DNA from: Perognathus longimembris pacificus
Taxonomy: Eukaryota; Chordata; Mammalia; Rodentia; Heteromyidae
Length of the DNA stretch: 64,000 nt
Reading direction: 5' to 3'
Assembly (NCBI RefSeq): GCF_023159225.1
Contig: NC_063180.1
Coordinates: 9,359,297 to 9,423,296 of the forward strand
Shown: positions 22,011 to 34,294 of the stretch, piece by piece
Layout: each line of letters begins with the position of its first letter
How positions within the stretch are numbered: position 1 is the first letter of the stretch
The notes under the pieces: generated by a model
Told to the model about the DNA's origin: nothing
The model's input: the letters and a program-made list of their open reading frames with translations, nothing else
Databases searched by the model: none
Position numbers and translations under genes: made by a program

Positions 22011-23020
22011 AGAAATTGTAAATAATGGAAAACTTCACAAATATTTTTCTGAAATCCTTATTTGCCTATAAAATGAGTTCATGTAAATTGGTTGAAGGAC
22101 CCTATGCTTGTTCAATGTGATTTTATTTCAGCATTAACAGTTTTCATACATACTATGTTATGCTTCTAAGAATTTGTAAAGCCTGCAAAATTTCCAAAGT
22201 AATTTTCCTTTATGATTTCAGGTAAAATTGAACTAAAATTCTTCCTTAGAGTAAACTTGAAATTCTACAAGTATATTAACTAGAAAAATTCAAAGTCTAT
22301 GGTGATTATAATTTAAAAAGTGAAAATTTACAATAAGACAGTTATGCTCAATCTAAGTACTTTTCTCGAGAAAGTACTGTTTAAATTTTATTTTCAATTT
22401 TCTTCCATAAGCATAATAACTTACATGCCTGTCAGGCTAGGTGTTACCTTAAGGAAAACTATATAGGAAGAAGGGGAGAGCTAAGCTTTTTCTATCCCTA
22501 AGATACTAGCAGAAGAAAAGGAAGGGAAGAGGAAGACACATAAAAAAGATGACTTTGTCACCTCAAGAAGGAGGCCTGATCCTCCTGTAAAAGGAGCAAG
22601 AAAAAAATCATTGGCTATACTTCTAAGAGGAAAATGTCTCACAAATGCCCCTGTTCTATGTGCCATGTGTGGGCCAGCAGTGGGAAATGCAGCAGCTCTG
22701 TCTCTATGCTATTTGCAATTTCAGCTTGGTGTAGATACTGACTGGACAGCCAATGGCCTACTGTGAGGAACATTTTAGGGACAAGAGGATCAGGCCTCCC
22801 AACAGAGGTTGTGATTGACACAGGCCTGGACCAGGACAAGATATAGTGTTGGTCATGAGCACCAGATGAAGCTTATTTGTGGTGAAAGTAGCAAAGGAGC
22901 GATCACAAATGGTTTCTGAAAACTAGGGACCACCAGAAGCTAAACTTCACAATTCTTCACCAATGTCATTGAGACATGCTACAAGCAAAGATGAGCAAAA
23001 GGAACAAAATTCTTGAGATT
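22011..23020. other. No recognisable feature
   Basis: No known repeat recognised. A segment at 22480-22960 is less AT-rich and could be an old LTR or retrocopy, but I cannot place it. Confidence 0.35.
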
Positions 23021-23030
23021 TAAAGACTCA

Positions 23031-23496
23031 CATTGATGCTAAGTGAAATCAACTCCACGTTATGGAAACGACTGTTATATCACTGTTGTAATTACTTTCC
23101 ACATGTGATGTGAAACTGTAGCTTCTATTGTTGATGATCCTCTTGTATCCCCTTTCTGTGGTTGTACCTGCACTATCTCTGTATCTCTTCTGAGTACATT
23201 GGAAATCGTGTGTACAGGTATTAGAACTAGGAAACTGAAAGGGAATACCAAAATCAAGAGTCACAGGGTAAAAAAGACAAATTAATACAAAAGCAATACT
23301 TGCAAAACTGTTTAGTATAAATCTACTGAACAACTCATGGGAGGAAAGGGAAAAGGGGAGGTGGGAGAGGGAATGAGGGAGGAGGTAACAAACAGTACAA
23401 GAAATGTATCCAAAGCCTAACATATGAAACTGTCACCGCTCTGTATATCAGTTTGACAATAAAAAAATAAATAATAAATAAACAAATAAATAAAAA
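23031..23496 (+). mobile_element. L1 3' UTR, 5' truncated, TSD about 10 bp
   Basis: Begins with TGATGCTAAGTGAAATCAACTC inside the 3' UTR and runs to the terminal AGTTTGACAATAAA. The tail is an AATA-interrupted A tract of about 45 bp (AAATAAATAATAAATAAACAAATAAAT). TAAAGACTCA lies at 23021-23030 and 23497-23506. The UTR differs from the 3188 copy (TGGGAGGAAAGGGAAAAGGGGAGG instead of the longer G runs), suggesting a distinct subfamily. Confidence 0.9.
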
Positions 23497-23739
23497 TAAA
23501 GACTCAAATAATTACAGGGAACCCTGCCTGTCACTCCCTGAAGCCTATAAAGCCTGCATTGCTTTTCATTTAGATTTAACTGAGCAGAATCCATAAGGCA
23601 TAGGAGGCTAGTCTGAGACTGAAAAACTACACTCAAGGTGAATGAAAAGTTGCCATTAAGGAAGTTTTTGAACTTGACCAAAATGAACTCAGTTAATTTA
23701 ATTATAACTACTCACTTTTTCCCAGTTAATTGAGCTGTG

Positions 23740-24260
23740 AGGTACATAGAAGATCAGATTGTGTTAGGCTCTTTATGGTTGTGACAAATATTTGACAGAA
23801 GGAGGAATATTGTTATCTTTGATTCATGGCTTCAGTGTTTGAATTAATGGTCCACTGGTTCCATTGCTTTCAGACCCCATGGCAATGCAGAACCATTGTG
23901 CAGAAAGCGCATGGTGGAGGAAAACTGCTAACCTAATGGCAGCCAGGAAGCCACAAGAAGTAATAGCAAAGAAACAGACTCAAGTTGCACTCTTCAAACG
24001 CATGGCCTGCAGAAAAAGCGTCCTCCAATTCTGCCCTACCTTCACCATAATCTATGTAAAATTTCAATCTGTTGTATTATGCTATTCATTAGGTCAGAGC
24101 CCTTATGATCTACTCATGGCTAGAAACAATCTTATAGACATATCCAGAGGAGTATTTTACGGTCATTTTGTGTCTGGCTCAGCATCTACGCTCAGAACAC
24201 CTTCCTTCCAATATCCTGCCACCTCTGAACTAGTAGTCAACTTTAAGAATTGTTCTTTAG
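23740..24260 (-). mobile_element. Decayed MaLR/ERVL-type LTR sequence
   Basis: TTCATGGCTTCAGTGTTTGAATT, GTCCACTGGTTCCATTGCTTT, GGTGGAGGAAAACTGCTAACC, ATGGCAGCCAGGAAGCC and CAGAGCCCTTATGATCTA occur in the order known from old mammalian LTRs read in antisense. No reading frame of note. The 139-codon frame that crosses it is accidental. Confidence 0.45.
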
Positions 24261-24269
24261 TTAGATTCA

Positions 24270-25009
24270 CACAAAATTCCTAATGCATTTTGTGAAATTA
24301 CAGATAAGAAGTTTCTGTATTTTCCTAGGATCCTCAATAGAGGTGGAGGATCTACCATTTTAAACAAAGCAACATGAAGAAAACATTCTCTAGTCTGAAC
24401 ATCCAGGTGAGCAATACAATATCTCTGCCTATAAATGGTTTGGATATGAGTGAGGTGAATTGGTTTTGTCGGGAACATCTTTACCACTGTCCTCCTTCTG
24501 CACACATTCCAGCACTTAAACATTGTTCTCATGAAAAAGTGGTTTAATTATTCTTCCTATGTCACTAAGTTTAGCAAATGCTTCACACATGCTGCTAACA
24601 CATTTACCACTGAAAAATACTATGGATTCAAAAGTCAGATTATTTGTATTTTGTAAACCCATAATGAAATAATCAATTCAGGCAGTGATTATAATAGCCA
24701 TTAGCATAAAATAAAAGACAAACTGACATTTGCTTCCTGATATAAGTGTGCAATTTCACCTATGAAGGTGTATTGTCAAAAATATTTCAATTTAAGTTGA
24801 GTCAAGTTTAAAGTTTTGCATACCAGGGGAACAAATATATATCTATTAGGTTAAATGGTAAATTTTTATTAGAAAAAGGTGTCAAGAAGTAATAACAAAC
24901 TATCATGCCTAATTTACTATTATTGACTGGTTATAATTATTGATTATTATTGATTTCCACAGAAGGAAATACTGAAACAAAAGAACATATAAAGGTTAAA
25001 ATGATACTT
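24270..25009. other. No recognisable feature
   Basis: AT-rich, no repeat family or gene recognised. Confidence 0.4.
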
Positions 25010-25023
25010 AAAACATGTTGTAT

Positions 25024-25232
25024 GGGGCTGGGGATATGGCCCAGTGGCAAGAGTGCCTGCTACATATACATGAGGCCCTGGGTTCGATTCCACAGCACCA
25101 CATATACAGAAAATGGCCAGAAGTGGCACTGTGGCTCAAGTGGCAGAGTGCTAGCCTTGAGCAAAAAGCCAGGGACAGTGCTCAGGCCCTGAGTCCAAGC
25201 CCCAGGACTGGCCAAAAAAAACAAAACAAAAC
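25024..25232 (+). mobile_element. IDL-Geo SINE with perfect 14-bp TSD
   Basis: GGGGCTGGGGATATGGCCCAGTGG at the head, GGTTCGATTCC as B box, GTGGCTCAAGTGGCAGAG at the start of the Geo half, and GGACTGGCC before the tail (AAAACAAAACAAAACAAAA type). TSD AAAACATGTTGTAT at 25010-25023 and 25233-25246. It lacks the GGGAAG variant near the middle of the Geo half seen at 35072, having AGCAAAAAGCC instead, so it belongs to a different sub-lineage. Confidence 0.95.
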
Positions 25233-25356
25233 AAAACATGTTGTATAGAATATGGATAAAATAGAATATACTTTAGTATATTTGAATATATGTTTGAATA
25301 GACTTCAATGAAGCATGTGAAAATGCAAACATTTCTTTTTGACCTATTAGAATTAC

Positions 25357-26052
25357 TTTTAAAAATATTATTGTAAAAGTGGTGTACAGAGGGGTAACAG
25401 TTACATAAGTAAGGTAATGAACATATTTCCTTTTGAACAGTATCACCCACTCCCTCCTTCTCTCCGATTTTCCCTCCATCTCCCCTCCCCCACCCAGGTG
25501 TATATTTCATTTCCAACATAGTGTCTAGTGAGTACTGCTGAATTGATTTATTCTTTTTTCTACTGTTTCTGTGCTTCCCTTTCCCACCTCAAATCAGATA
25601 GACCTATATATAAGACAAGGGGTACAGAAATCAGATATAGAAACAAAAGGGAATAAAACAAAAAAAATTTAAAGAATTGCAAACAGTTCAATGATAAAAT
25701 TCTTGTTTCCATTTCTTGGAGTTCATTTCGATAAGCATAATCTTATATGGTCATATGCACATTGTTATTGAGCTCTTGTGATCCTCTCCTAATAATACTC
25801 TCCTTTGGTTTCAATGTATGAATGTTTAGAGTGCTGATTAATTAATCATGTCATAGAGTAATTATTTGTCTTTTTCTATCCTTTGGGTTTATTTGTATTA
25901 TAGGCACATTCTAGTACAAATGAGGGAAACAATTCAGCCTATGTTTCTTTGGCTCTGGCTTATTTCACTTAGCATACTTTTTTACAAGTCATTTCATTTC
26001 CTTACAAATGGGGCAATGTCATTCTTTCTGATGGCAGCATAGAATTCTGATA

Positions 26053-26095
<43 letters not shown>

Positions 26096-27310
26096 TGATC
26101 CATTCATGTACTGAGGGGCATCTGGGTTGATTCCATACCTTGGCTATGGTAAACAATGCTACAGTTAATATAATTGTGCTGGTGGCTTCAGTTTAGCCTG
26201 TTGTAGTCAATTGGATAGATGCTCAGGAGTGGGATTGCTGGGTCATAGGGAAGCTCTATGAGGTCTTTTGAGGAAGCTCCATATTGCTTTCCAGAGTGGT
26301 TAAACAAGTTTACATTTTCACTAACAATGTAGTGGCATTCTCTTTTGCACACCTCCATGCTAGCATCTGTTATTGTTTTCTTGATAATGGCCACTCTAAG
26401 TGGGGTGAGATGGAATTTCAATGTAGTTTTGATTTACATTTCTTTTATGGCTAGAGATGCCAAACATCTTTTCAAGTGTCTATTGGCCATTCTTATTTCT
26501 TCTTTAAGTCTTTAACCCATTTGTTCACTGGGTCATTCCTCTGAGAATTTGATTTTGGGAGGTTTAATATTTTGAGATCTGAGTATATAGATATTTTAGA
26601 TGTCTGATGCCTAGCTAGTAAAGATATCTTCCCATTCTATTGGGTTTCTATTTATCTTGCTAGCTATATCCTTTGCCATGCAGAAAGTATTCTTTTTAAT
26701 GCAATCTAATTTATCTAGTCTTTGATTTGTTGTGGTTCCGTATCTTTATGTAGGAATTGTCAACCTGTGCCAAAGGTCCTTAGTGTTTTTCCTATTCCTT
26801 TCTGTAATATTTTCAGGTTATCTGCTCTTATATTGACATTTTTGATCCATTTGGAGTTGATTCTGGTGCAGGGTGTTTTATATGGATCTAACTTCAGTTT
26901 TCTGTTTTGTTTTGTTTTTCTCTTGTATAGCTAATTCTTCAAGCACCATCTGTTGGAGAGGCTGTCTTTCTTCCATTCTTTGTTTTGGGATCCCTTATGA
27001 AATATAATATGGCTATAGATCTGTGGATTCATCTTTGGGTCTTGAATTCTATCCATTGGTCCTCAGGCCAGTTCTTGTGCCAGTCCAAGCTGCTTTTATT
27101 ACCATTGCTTTGTAATCGAGTTTGAAGCTTGATATTGATATTCTTCTATCATTGTTCTTCCTTCTAAGGATTGTTTTTGTTATTCAGTGTCCTCTATAAT
27201 GCTATATGAATTTTGGATTATTGAATAATGTTGTATGGATTATTGAAGAATGCTGTTTGGATTTTGATGGATGTTGCATTGAATTTGTAGATAGCTTTGG
27301 GCACTATTGC
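25357..27310 (-). mobile_element. Antisense 5'-truncated L1 of an older subfamily
   Basis: The plus strand begins in the L1 3' end (AGTGGTGTACAGAGGGGTAACAG) and passes a 3' UTR different from that of the 28912 element: CCTCCCCCACCCAGGTG, then AACATAGTGTCTAGTGAGTACTGC. It then enters ORF2 in antisense (ACTGAGGGGCATCTGGGTTG; GGGATTGCTGGGTCATAGGG) and ends in the region CATTGAATTTGTAGATAGC. ORF2 is broken by many stops and indels; the best remaining frame is 77 residues at 26188-26421. The same 3' UTR type recurs at 37960-38145 and 48048-48650, which defines a subfamily older than the G-tract one. Confidence 0.9.
26050..26093. repeat. (TA)n-(T)n simple sequence within an L1
   Basis: About 12 TA units followed by about 18 T. 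It replaces the short segment of ORF2 between AGAATTCTGATA and CTTGATCCATTC, so it grew inside the L1 after insertion. Confidence 0.95.
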
Positions 27311-27334
27311 CAGAAAAAACAAACAAACATTTCT

Positions 27335-28715
27335 AATACAAATTTTGGTACCACAATGTCACGATGCTAACATTTAAGATTGTGCTCTATGTTTAAGTAT
27401 ATTTTAATGAATTAATTAAATTATAAAGAAATGAAATCTTGATAGGAGGAATTAAATATGAAGATCTCTAAAAAAGTGATGGTAAGAGAGCAATGGAAAT
27501 AGAGACTATTCAATAAAGACATGGGAATCAACTTGACAATGGTTTCTACCCATTAGGCATAATGTAATGTTTTGTCTTCTGAAAGAGGTAGAGAAATCTC
27601 AAGAGATTCAGACAATTGTTGACCAGTTTATCTTTTCTGAAGTGCCCTAGGTCTACAACCTATGCAGCTATATTTCTGCCTTGTCTAAAGTGGTAAGGAA
27701 AGGGTGCCATCTGCTTCTCCCATGAGTTCACAATGGAAATTATATGAGATGGACTGTGATTTGATTCTGAAGCACTCAAATTTCCAAAGATATGGGATTC
27801 CTACTATGATCATCATGTAAATATTGTTTAAGAATTACTTGAGAATTTATAATTGCTCACTACTGGTAGTCCTTTCATTTTCATTTTATATAATTGCTAC
27901 ATAACTAATTATTAAAATGCTGTTAAATCTGAGTTTGAAACCACAAATGCAACTTCTGAAATTAGGACAACAATCTTCCTATCCCACACTAATAAGTGCC
28001 ATGAACCTCTTAAGTCCTCTAATGGTACCTTACATAGAAACTATTAGTGTGTTTGTGCCTTTTAACAAACATACACATTTCTGTAAGAACATTTCAGTTT
28101 TATTGTGCTCATTGAGCTTTAATTAGATCTCCTGGGAAACTTCAAGGATATATGAAATAAAACTAAAAATACAGTGGCAGCAGGAGTGCTCATTATGAGT
28201 GCTTTTAGATAGTATCATGCATTTGAAGTGAGCATTTGACCATAGGTTTTCCCTTTGGAGGTGTCACAGGACTCAGACATAACATGCAGGGTTTAACTTA
28301 CCTTAAGTCCTAGATTCCACCCAAGGTTGATTAGCATTTGTCGGTACAGGTTCTCAGTATGCTGCCAGCTGCACACAAAATGTCATTGGCTTTGCTCTGT
28401 CAGGTAGTAAGTCTCATCTTCTTTTGTTTTGTTAGGCTAATATTATTCTCACATATGAACAGTTGGTTTCTTGTAATTCTTTTAAGTAAATAGGCTAACT
28501 ATTAGCTTGTATTTGAAGTTTAGTATTATATGTTAGTATTATAGAGCTATAGACAAAGCACTACTTTCCATTGAGCTTCCTGGAGTTAAGCAAAGGACAT
28601 CAACATGTAATAAAGCATTATGGAAGGATCTATGCAATGATTGAGGAAGGAAATGTGTGATATTTAAAGATTGAAGTCACTTTTTTAAACTCTTAATCCA
28701 TGCAGTAAAATATTT
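27335..28715. other. No recognisable feature
   Basis: About 1.4 kb, apparently unique. No gene, RNA or repeat recognised. Confidence 0.4.
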
Positions 28716-28721
28716 GCTCTG

Positions 28722-28815
28722 ACTGTACTGGGGTTTGAACTCAAGCTTACTAGGCAGGTGCTTTATTATCTGAACAACACTTATAGACTATAAGTCTGGG
28801 CCACTATGCCTATCA
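28722..28815 (-). mobile_element. Old tRNA-derived SINE fragment
   Basis: CTGTACTGGGGTTTGAACTCAAG followed by GCAGGTGCTTTATTATCTGAA is the antisense of a SINE end with B-box-like text, as in the Geo/castorimorph type. Decayed. Confidence 0.5.
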
Positions 28816-28895
28816 GTATCTAACAAATTTGGAAATGTTTTGTTTCAGTTATACTCTCTCAATTATAACCTTCTATGAATAAATGGCTCTTCCAT

Positions 28896-28911
28896 TTTTT
28901 AGCACAATATT
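28896..28911. repeat. Left TSD of the L1 at 28912-31594
   Basis: TTTTTAGCACAATATT is repeated exactly at 31595-31610 on the far side of the L1. Confidence 0.95.
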
Positions 28912-31594
28912 TTTTTCAAATTTTTATTATCAAACTCATGTACAGAGAGGTTATAGTTTCATACATTAGGCATTGGATACATTTCTTGTACTATTTGTTA
29001 CCTTGTCCCTCAAACCCCTCCTCCCCTTCCTCCCCCTTTCCCTTCCCCCCCACCCCCGGAGGTGTTCAGTTCACTTACACCAAACAGTTTTACAAGTATT
29101 GCTTTTGTAGTTGTTGTTTTTTTTTTTTTTTTACCCTGTGTCTCTCAAATTTGGTATTCCCTTTCAATTTCCTACTTCCAATACCAGTATAAACGGTTTC
29201 CAATATACTCAGATAAGATTACAGAGATAGTGTAGGTACAACCACAGGAAGGTGATACAAGAACATCATCAATAATAGAAGCTACAGATACACATGGGAC
29301 GTTGAAAGTAGTTACAACTGTGATAAAACAATTGTTTCCATAACATGGAGTTCATTTCACTTAGCATCATCTTATGTGTTCATAAGGGTATAGCTATTGG
29401 GCCTTGTGATGCTTTGCTATAACATGCCTAAACCTGTACTATTTATTCCCAATAAGGGAGACCATAGAGTCCATGTTTTTGGGTCTGGCTCACTTCACTT
29501 AGTATAATTTGTTCTAAGTCCTTCCATTTCCTTACAAATGGGACAATGTCATTCTTTCTGATAGAGGCATAAAATTCCATTGTGTATATGTACCACATTT
29601 TCCTGATCCATTCGTCTACTGAGGGGCATCTGGGTTGGTTCCAGATTCTCCCTATGACAAATTGTGCTGCGATGAACATTGTTGTACTGGTGGCATTACT
29701 CTGATTTTGTTTGTGGTCTTTTGGATAGATACCCAAAAGTAGGGCTGCTGGGTCATAGGGGAGTTCTATATTTAGCCTTCTGAGGAATCTCCATACTGCT
29801 TGCCAGAGTGTCTGAACCAGTTTACCTTCCCACCAACAATGAAGTAGGGTTCCCTTTTGGCCACATCCCTTCCAACAATTTTTATTGTTAGTTTTCTTGA
29901 TATATGACATTCTACTGGGGTGAGATGGAAACTCAATGTTGTTTTGATTTGCATTTCTTTTATGGCCAGTGATATAGAGCATTTTTTCATATGTCTCTTG
30001 GCCATTCTCATTTCCTCATCAGAGAAGTCTCTTTGTAAGTCTTTAGCCCACTTGATGAGGGGGCTATTGGTTCTTTGCGGTTTTGTTTTGGAGGAAGCTA
30101 ATTTTTTTAGTTCTGCATATATTTTAGATATGAAGCCTTTGTCTGTTGAATTTCCAGTAAAGATCTTCTCCCAGTCTGTGAGCTTTCTGTTTATCTTGCG
30201 AGCTATGTCCTTTGCCGTGCAGAAGTTCTGCAGTTTGATGCAGTCCCATTTGTCCAACCTTTCTTTGATTTGTAGCCTTTCTGGGTCTTTGTTAAGGAAG
30301 TTCGTCCTGTGCCAAGGAGCCCAAGTGTTTCTCCTACTCCTTCCTTTAGTGTTTTCAGGGTGTCTGTTTTGATTTTGAGGTCTTTAATCCATTTGGAATT
30401 GATTTTGGTGCAGGGTGATATATAACGATCTAGTTTTAGTATGTTGCATGTGTTGAGCCTGTTTTGCCAGCACCACTTGTTAAAGAGGCTATCTTTCTTC
30501 CATACTATTGTTTTAGCTCCTTTATCAAAGAATAAGTAGGTGTAGTTCTGTGGATTCATTTCTGGGTCTTCGATTCTGTTCCATTGGTCTTCAGGCCTGT
30601 TCTGGTGCCAATACCAAGCTGTTTTTATTACTATAGCTTTATAATACAGCTTGAAGTTGGGTATTGTAATTCCTCCAGCACTGTTCTTTCTGCTTAGGAT
30701 TGTTTTTGCTATTCTAGGCCTTCTATTGTTCCATATGAATTTCTGGATTGCTTCCTCTATTTCATTAAAAATGGTGTTGGGATATTAATGGGTATTGCAT
30801 TGAATTTGTAGATAGCCTTTGGCAATATTGCCATTTTGATTATATTAATCCTCCCAATCCAGGAGCATGGGAGGTTTTTCCATTTCTTTAGTTCTGACTT
30901 AATTTCGTTTTTCCAGCTTTTAAAGTTCTCATCAAAGAGGTCTTTCACTTCTTTGGTTAAGGTTATTCCTAGGTATTTTATGTTTTTGGGGGCTATTGCA
31001 AAAAGGAGTTCCTTTCCTGATTTCAGCCTCGGTCTTCGGGTAGTTAGCATAGAGAAAGGCCGTTGATTTTTGAAGGTTTATTTTATATCCTGCAACTTTG
31101 CCAAAGTTTGGATCAGATCTAGTAGCTTGGGGGTAGAGTCTATGGGATTCTTTAGGTATAGGATCATGTCATCTGCGAAGAGAGAAAGTTTAACTTCATC
31201 TTTTCCTATTTGGATCCCCTTTATATTTTCTTCTTGCCTAATTGCTCTGGCTAGGAATTCTAGTACTATGTTGAAGAACACTGGAGAGAGTGGACATCCC
31301 TGCCTTGTTCCTGATTTTAAAGGGAATGGCTTTAGTTTTTCCCCATTTAGAGTTATGCTTGCTGGTGGATTGTCATAAACTGCCTTGATTATATTCAGGA
31401 ATGTTCCCTGGAATCCCAGTTTTTCCAGGGCTTTAAGCATAAATGGGTGCTGGATTTTATCGAATGCTTTTTCTGCATCCAGAGATAAAACCATGTGGTT
31501 CTTTACCTTGCTCCTGTTGATGTGGTGGATTACATTGATTGACTTGCGAATATTAAACCAACTTTGCATCCCTGGGATGAATCCGGTTTGATCA
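28912..31594 (-). mobile_element. L1, 2.7 kb, 5' truncated, with broken ORF2 (RT palm to C-terminus)
   Basis: Bounded by a 16-bp TSD, this is the best preserved L1 of the window. Minus-strand order: reverse transcriptase palm, thumb and carboxy-terminal regions of ORF2, stop near 29443, then the 3' UTR with the G-rich tract and a short A tail at 28912. Frame 31569-31078 (163 residues) keeps the LDAEKAFD block near residue 30, [11 protein letters not shown] near 86-96 and the catalytic FADD at 131-134 (about 31168-31179). Frames 31050-30757, 30559-30203, 30257-29772 and 29982-29443 continue ORF2 after frameshifts, the last with [19 protein letters not shown] in the cysteine-containing tail, where a late cysteine has been lost. 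The endonuclease, RT fingers and ORF1 are absent through 5' truncation. It cannot move on its own. Confidence 0.97.
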
Positions 31595-31614
31595 TTTTTA
31601 GCACAATATTAAGT

Positions 31615-32000
31615 GATAACATTGTCAAGGACTAGAGCAGTCTAATATGGAAAGAGGTTTCTAAATAAATAATTTAAATAAGCCACAAGTTACATTGCTG
31701 TAAAAACTTCTTATTTACTTATTCTGATATTTGGAAAATTGAAATTGCCTATTCAATATATACAGTTCGTTGTTATATAGTCATTTTATTGAAGAGGGTA
31801 AAATTATTTAATTGTCCAATTATGCTACAATTACAAAGGTCTAAGACTTTATAGAATAACAATCATCTACTAAAATTATTTTCCATTAACAGCATTTATG
31901 CTTAGATCTCAAATGTTGAACTGTTCAGAGTGAAGATATTTTTCTTATCTCTGTTTCAATCTTACCATACCTTACTTTATTTTATCTCATCATTTTTTAA
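31615..32000. other. No recognisable feature
   Basis: AT-rich sequence to the right of the L1 TSD; nothing recognised. Confidence 0.4.
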
Positions 32001-32002
32001 AG

Positions 32003-32105
32003 AAAGAGACTCACTGTGTCACCTAGAATGAGCTGAAATTTAAGTTTCTTCTACTTCAGTCTCTGGAATGGTGGGATTATATGCATACGCTACCATGCAC
32101 AGCTC
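32003..32105 (-). mobile_element. 7SL-derived (B1/Alu-like) SINE monomer
   Basis: Antisense of the Alu/B1 core: CTCACTGTGTCACCTAGAATGAGCTG, then GGTGGGATTATATGCATACGCTACCATGCACAGCTC. Monomeric and diverged. Confidence 0.7.
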
Positions 32106-32580
32106 ATGAGAATATATTTTATTCGTAGTTACAAGTAGTCATAATATAAACCAAATCCTATCATGTTTTCTTGTTATATGGAATTATAGTTTGTTCAGTA
32201 TTGATTTTTTGGTGGTTTGGGGGTTTGGGTGGTAGTCTGTACTCCTACTTCTCCATGGTTTGTATGGCAAAATTGTCTTTTCTTTGTTTTAAGTTTCCAG
32301 AATTTTAATTACAATCTGTCTTCTCTGTAGACTTATTTTTGATTACCCAGTATTGACTTTACTCAGCTTCTTGAATCTGCTGTTTTATATGTTTTAGCAG
32401 ATTCACAAAAATATTAGCCATTATTTCTTTAATACTTCTCCTTCTAGTACTGTGTTAAAATAAATGTGAGACATTTTGTTATAATACCAATATCCTTGAT
32501 CTTCTGATTTTTTCCCCTGTCTTCTTTCTTTCATATGTTGGATAATTCCTATTGTCCTCTAATTCACTGATTCTTTTTTC
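32106..32580. other. No recognisable feature
   Basis: Short T/G-rich runs (TTTTTTGGTGGTTTGGGGGTTTGGG near 32205) but no element or gene that I can name. Confidence 0.4.
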
Positions 32581-32584
32581 TTTC

Positions 32585-32778
32585 TTCTTCTTTTTTTTTT
32601 TTTTTTCTAGTCCTGTGGCTTGGACTCTGGGCCTGAGCACTGTCCCTGGCTTCTTTTTCCTCAAGGCTAGCACTCTGCCACTTGAGCCGTTTTCTATAAA
32701 TGTGGTGCTGAGGAATCGAACCTAGGGCTTCATGTATACAAGGCAAACACTCTTGCCACTAGGCCACATTCCCAGCCC
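32585..32778 (-). mobile_element. IDL-Geo SINE, older copy with a junction deletion
   Basis: All parts are present in antisense, including GAATCGAACCTAGG (B box) and CACTAGGCCACATTCCCAGCCC (head). The sequence GAGCCGTTTTC shows loss of about 18 bp between the halves relative to the copy at 21793. The T tail is mixed with C. TSD unclear; GATTCTTTTTT and GATTCATTTT on the two sides are only a partial match. Confidence 0.9.
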
Positions 32779-32967
32779 CTCACAGATTCATTTTACTGTC
32801 GAATAAGCTTTTCATTTCATTTATTTATTGTTTTCCTATATAAAATTTCTGTTTTGTTCCTTATTTATAGCTTCCAGGTCTATGCAAAGACCCTTTCCTT
32901 ATTTACTATGACTTTCTATATTTTTTATTGGTTTCTGGAATGCTCACATTTTACTGAAGCAATTGTA

Positions 32968-33596
32968 TGGTGTGGATGAAAGAGACTTTGTAACTAAAAC
33001 TGCTCCACTTTAGCTTAGCAGCCATTTTGTTGTTTATGTAGTAAATTTTTGCTAACCCCTTGCTTCACAGAGCTGACAGAACTAACTCAGCTCTATAGTC
33101 TGTTCAAAACAAGCATAGAAAACTAGAAAGTTTCCCAATAACATAGCCCAGAAGAATGGAGGCAGGCCAAGCCAGGTGGAGGCGTCCAATCAGCAAGAAG
33201 CACACATATCCTCCTTGTCCTTGACCTGTGGTGATAAGGGTCAGTTCTTAGACAGCTACATACCTTGTGGCCACAGCTCCCTTCTTCCCTGATAACGGGA
33301 CCAGAACAGGCAGCTGTGGAAAGTAACAACTAATCACAGAGGCCCACACCAGAGTTCCCCTAGCCTGAACCAATAGCAATTAAGAATAGCCCTTAGCAAC
33401 GGAGACCTCGTGGGTTGTGGTCTTTTGCCTATAAAAGTTAGCCTGTAAGACTGGGGGAGGGAGGGTCACTTCTACTCGGAAATGGCCCTGTTGGGTCAGT
33501 TTCATTGTGCATGCTTGGCACAAAATAAAGGTCTGCTTAACTTTTGCATTGTATCATACTCGTTCCTTTGTTCATGGACTTTCATTGGGCTGTACA
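32968..33596 (+). mobile_element. Solo LTR of an endogenous retrovirus (gammaretrovirus/ERV1-like)
   Basis: The block has LTR architecture in order: CCAAT at 33370-33374, TATAAA at 33430-33435, AATAAA at 33524-33529, and a T-rich U5-like end. Candidate termini are TGGTGTGG at 32968 and TGTACA at 33596, flanked by TGTA on both sides (32964-32967 and 33597-33600). A 4-bp duplication fits ERV1-type integrases, but four bases can match by chance, so the exact ends are tentative. No internal region is attached, which suggests a solo LTR formed by recombination. It retains a recognisable promoter layout on the plus strand. Confidence 0.75.
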
Positions 33597-33604
33597 TGTA
33601 GATA

Positions 33605-34060
33605 CTCGTAATATCTCTGCTGAGTGTTGGCAATGACTTATTTTCTTCTTCTCATTTGAGATATCCCTATTTTGAGTATAAAACTTTTATTTTTCAAATA
33701 AAATCTTACTGCATTCCATTCCTTACTAAAATATTTGCTTTACTTGGCTTTTTCTGCTCCACTAGCAAATGAGAGGCTGTTTGTATTGTGTAGTTTTTCC
33801 AATCAGCCTCCTTTATCATCAGTGAGGGGCTCTGTTTCTGCTCCCTGCTTTCTCCACTGACACTAGCATGTGGCTGGCCTGACTACTGCTGAGTAAGGGT
33901 CAAGGTCCCGACTCCCCATAGGCATCATCTCAATCACCCAGACTCCAAGATAGGCACTTCTGTTACTGCTGGGAGAGGGGAGTTAAATTTGCCCCACAAG
34001 GTTTGTCTCCTTGATGCTGAAAGGGCCAGAGAAGGAAGTCATTAATTGCCTGAGGACATA
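33605..34060. other. No recognisable feature
   Basis: Sequence of mixed composition between an LTR and a SINE; no element identified. Confidence 0.35.
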
Positions 34061-34070
34061 AAAGTTTCAG

Positions 34071-34294
34071 TCTAGCTGGTCACAGGTAATCCTAGCTGCT
34101 CAGGAGGCTTAGATTTTAGGATCATAGCTCAAAGGCAGCCAGGGCAGGAAAGTGCATGAAACTTTTATCTCCAATAAATCACTCAGAAACCATATGTGAC
34201 TACTATGGCTCAAAGCTACAGAGTGCTAGCCTTGAGCAAAAGAGATCAGGAATAGCTCCCAGGCTCCCAGCCTCATGACCCACACACAAAAAAG
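34071..34294 (+). mobile_element. Composite B1-left/Geo-right SINE
   Basis: CAGGTAATCCTAGCTGCTCAGGAGGC is the 7SL-like half and GAGTGCTAGCCTTGAGCAAAAG the Geo-like half, ending with ACACACAAAAAAG. A clear example of the composite on the plus strand. Confidence 0.85.

Noticed and set aside
23864..24283. 139-codon open frame on the plus strand
   Set aside because: It crosses an old LTR remnant in the antisense direction and shows no domain or codon pattern.
25024..25100. tRNA gene, because of good A- and B-box sequences
   Set aside because: It is the left half of an IDL-Geo SINE with a TSD and A tail; the cloverleaf is not preserved. The same holds for all SINE copies listed.
25326..27334. 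CAAACATTTCT at 25326 and 27324 as TSD of the antisense L1
   Set aside because: The match is 11 bp of simple composition and leaves about 20-30 bases of non-L1 sequence between it and the element's 3' end; not convincing.
28912..31594. Intact, mobile L1
   Set aside because: It lacks ORF1, endonuclease and RT fingers, and ORF2 has several frameshifts.
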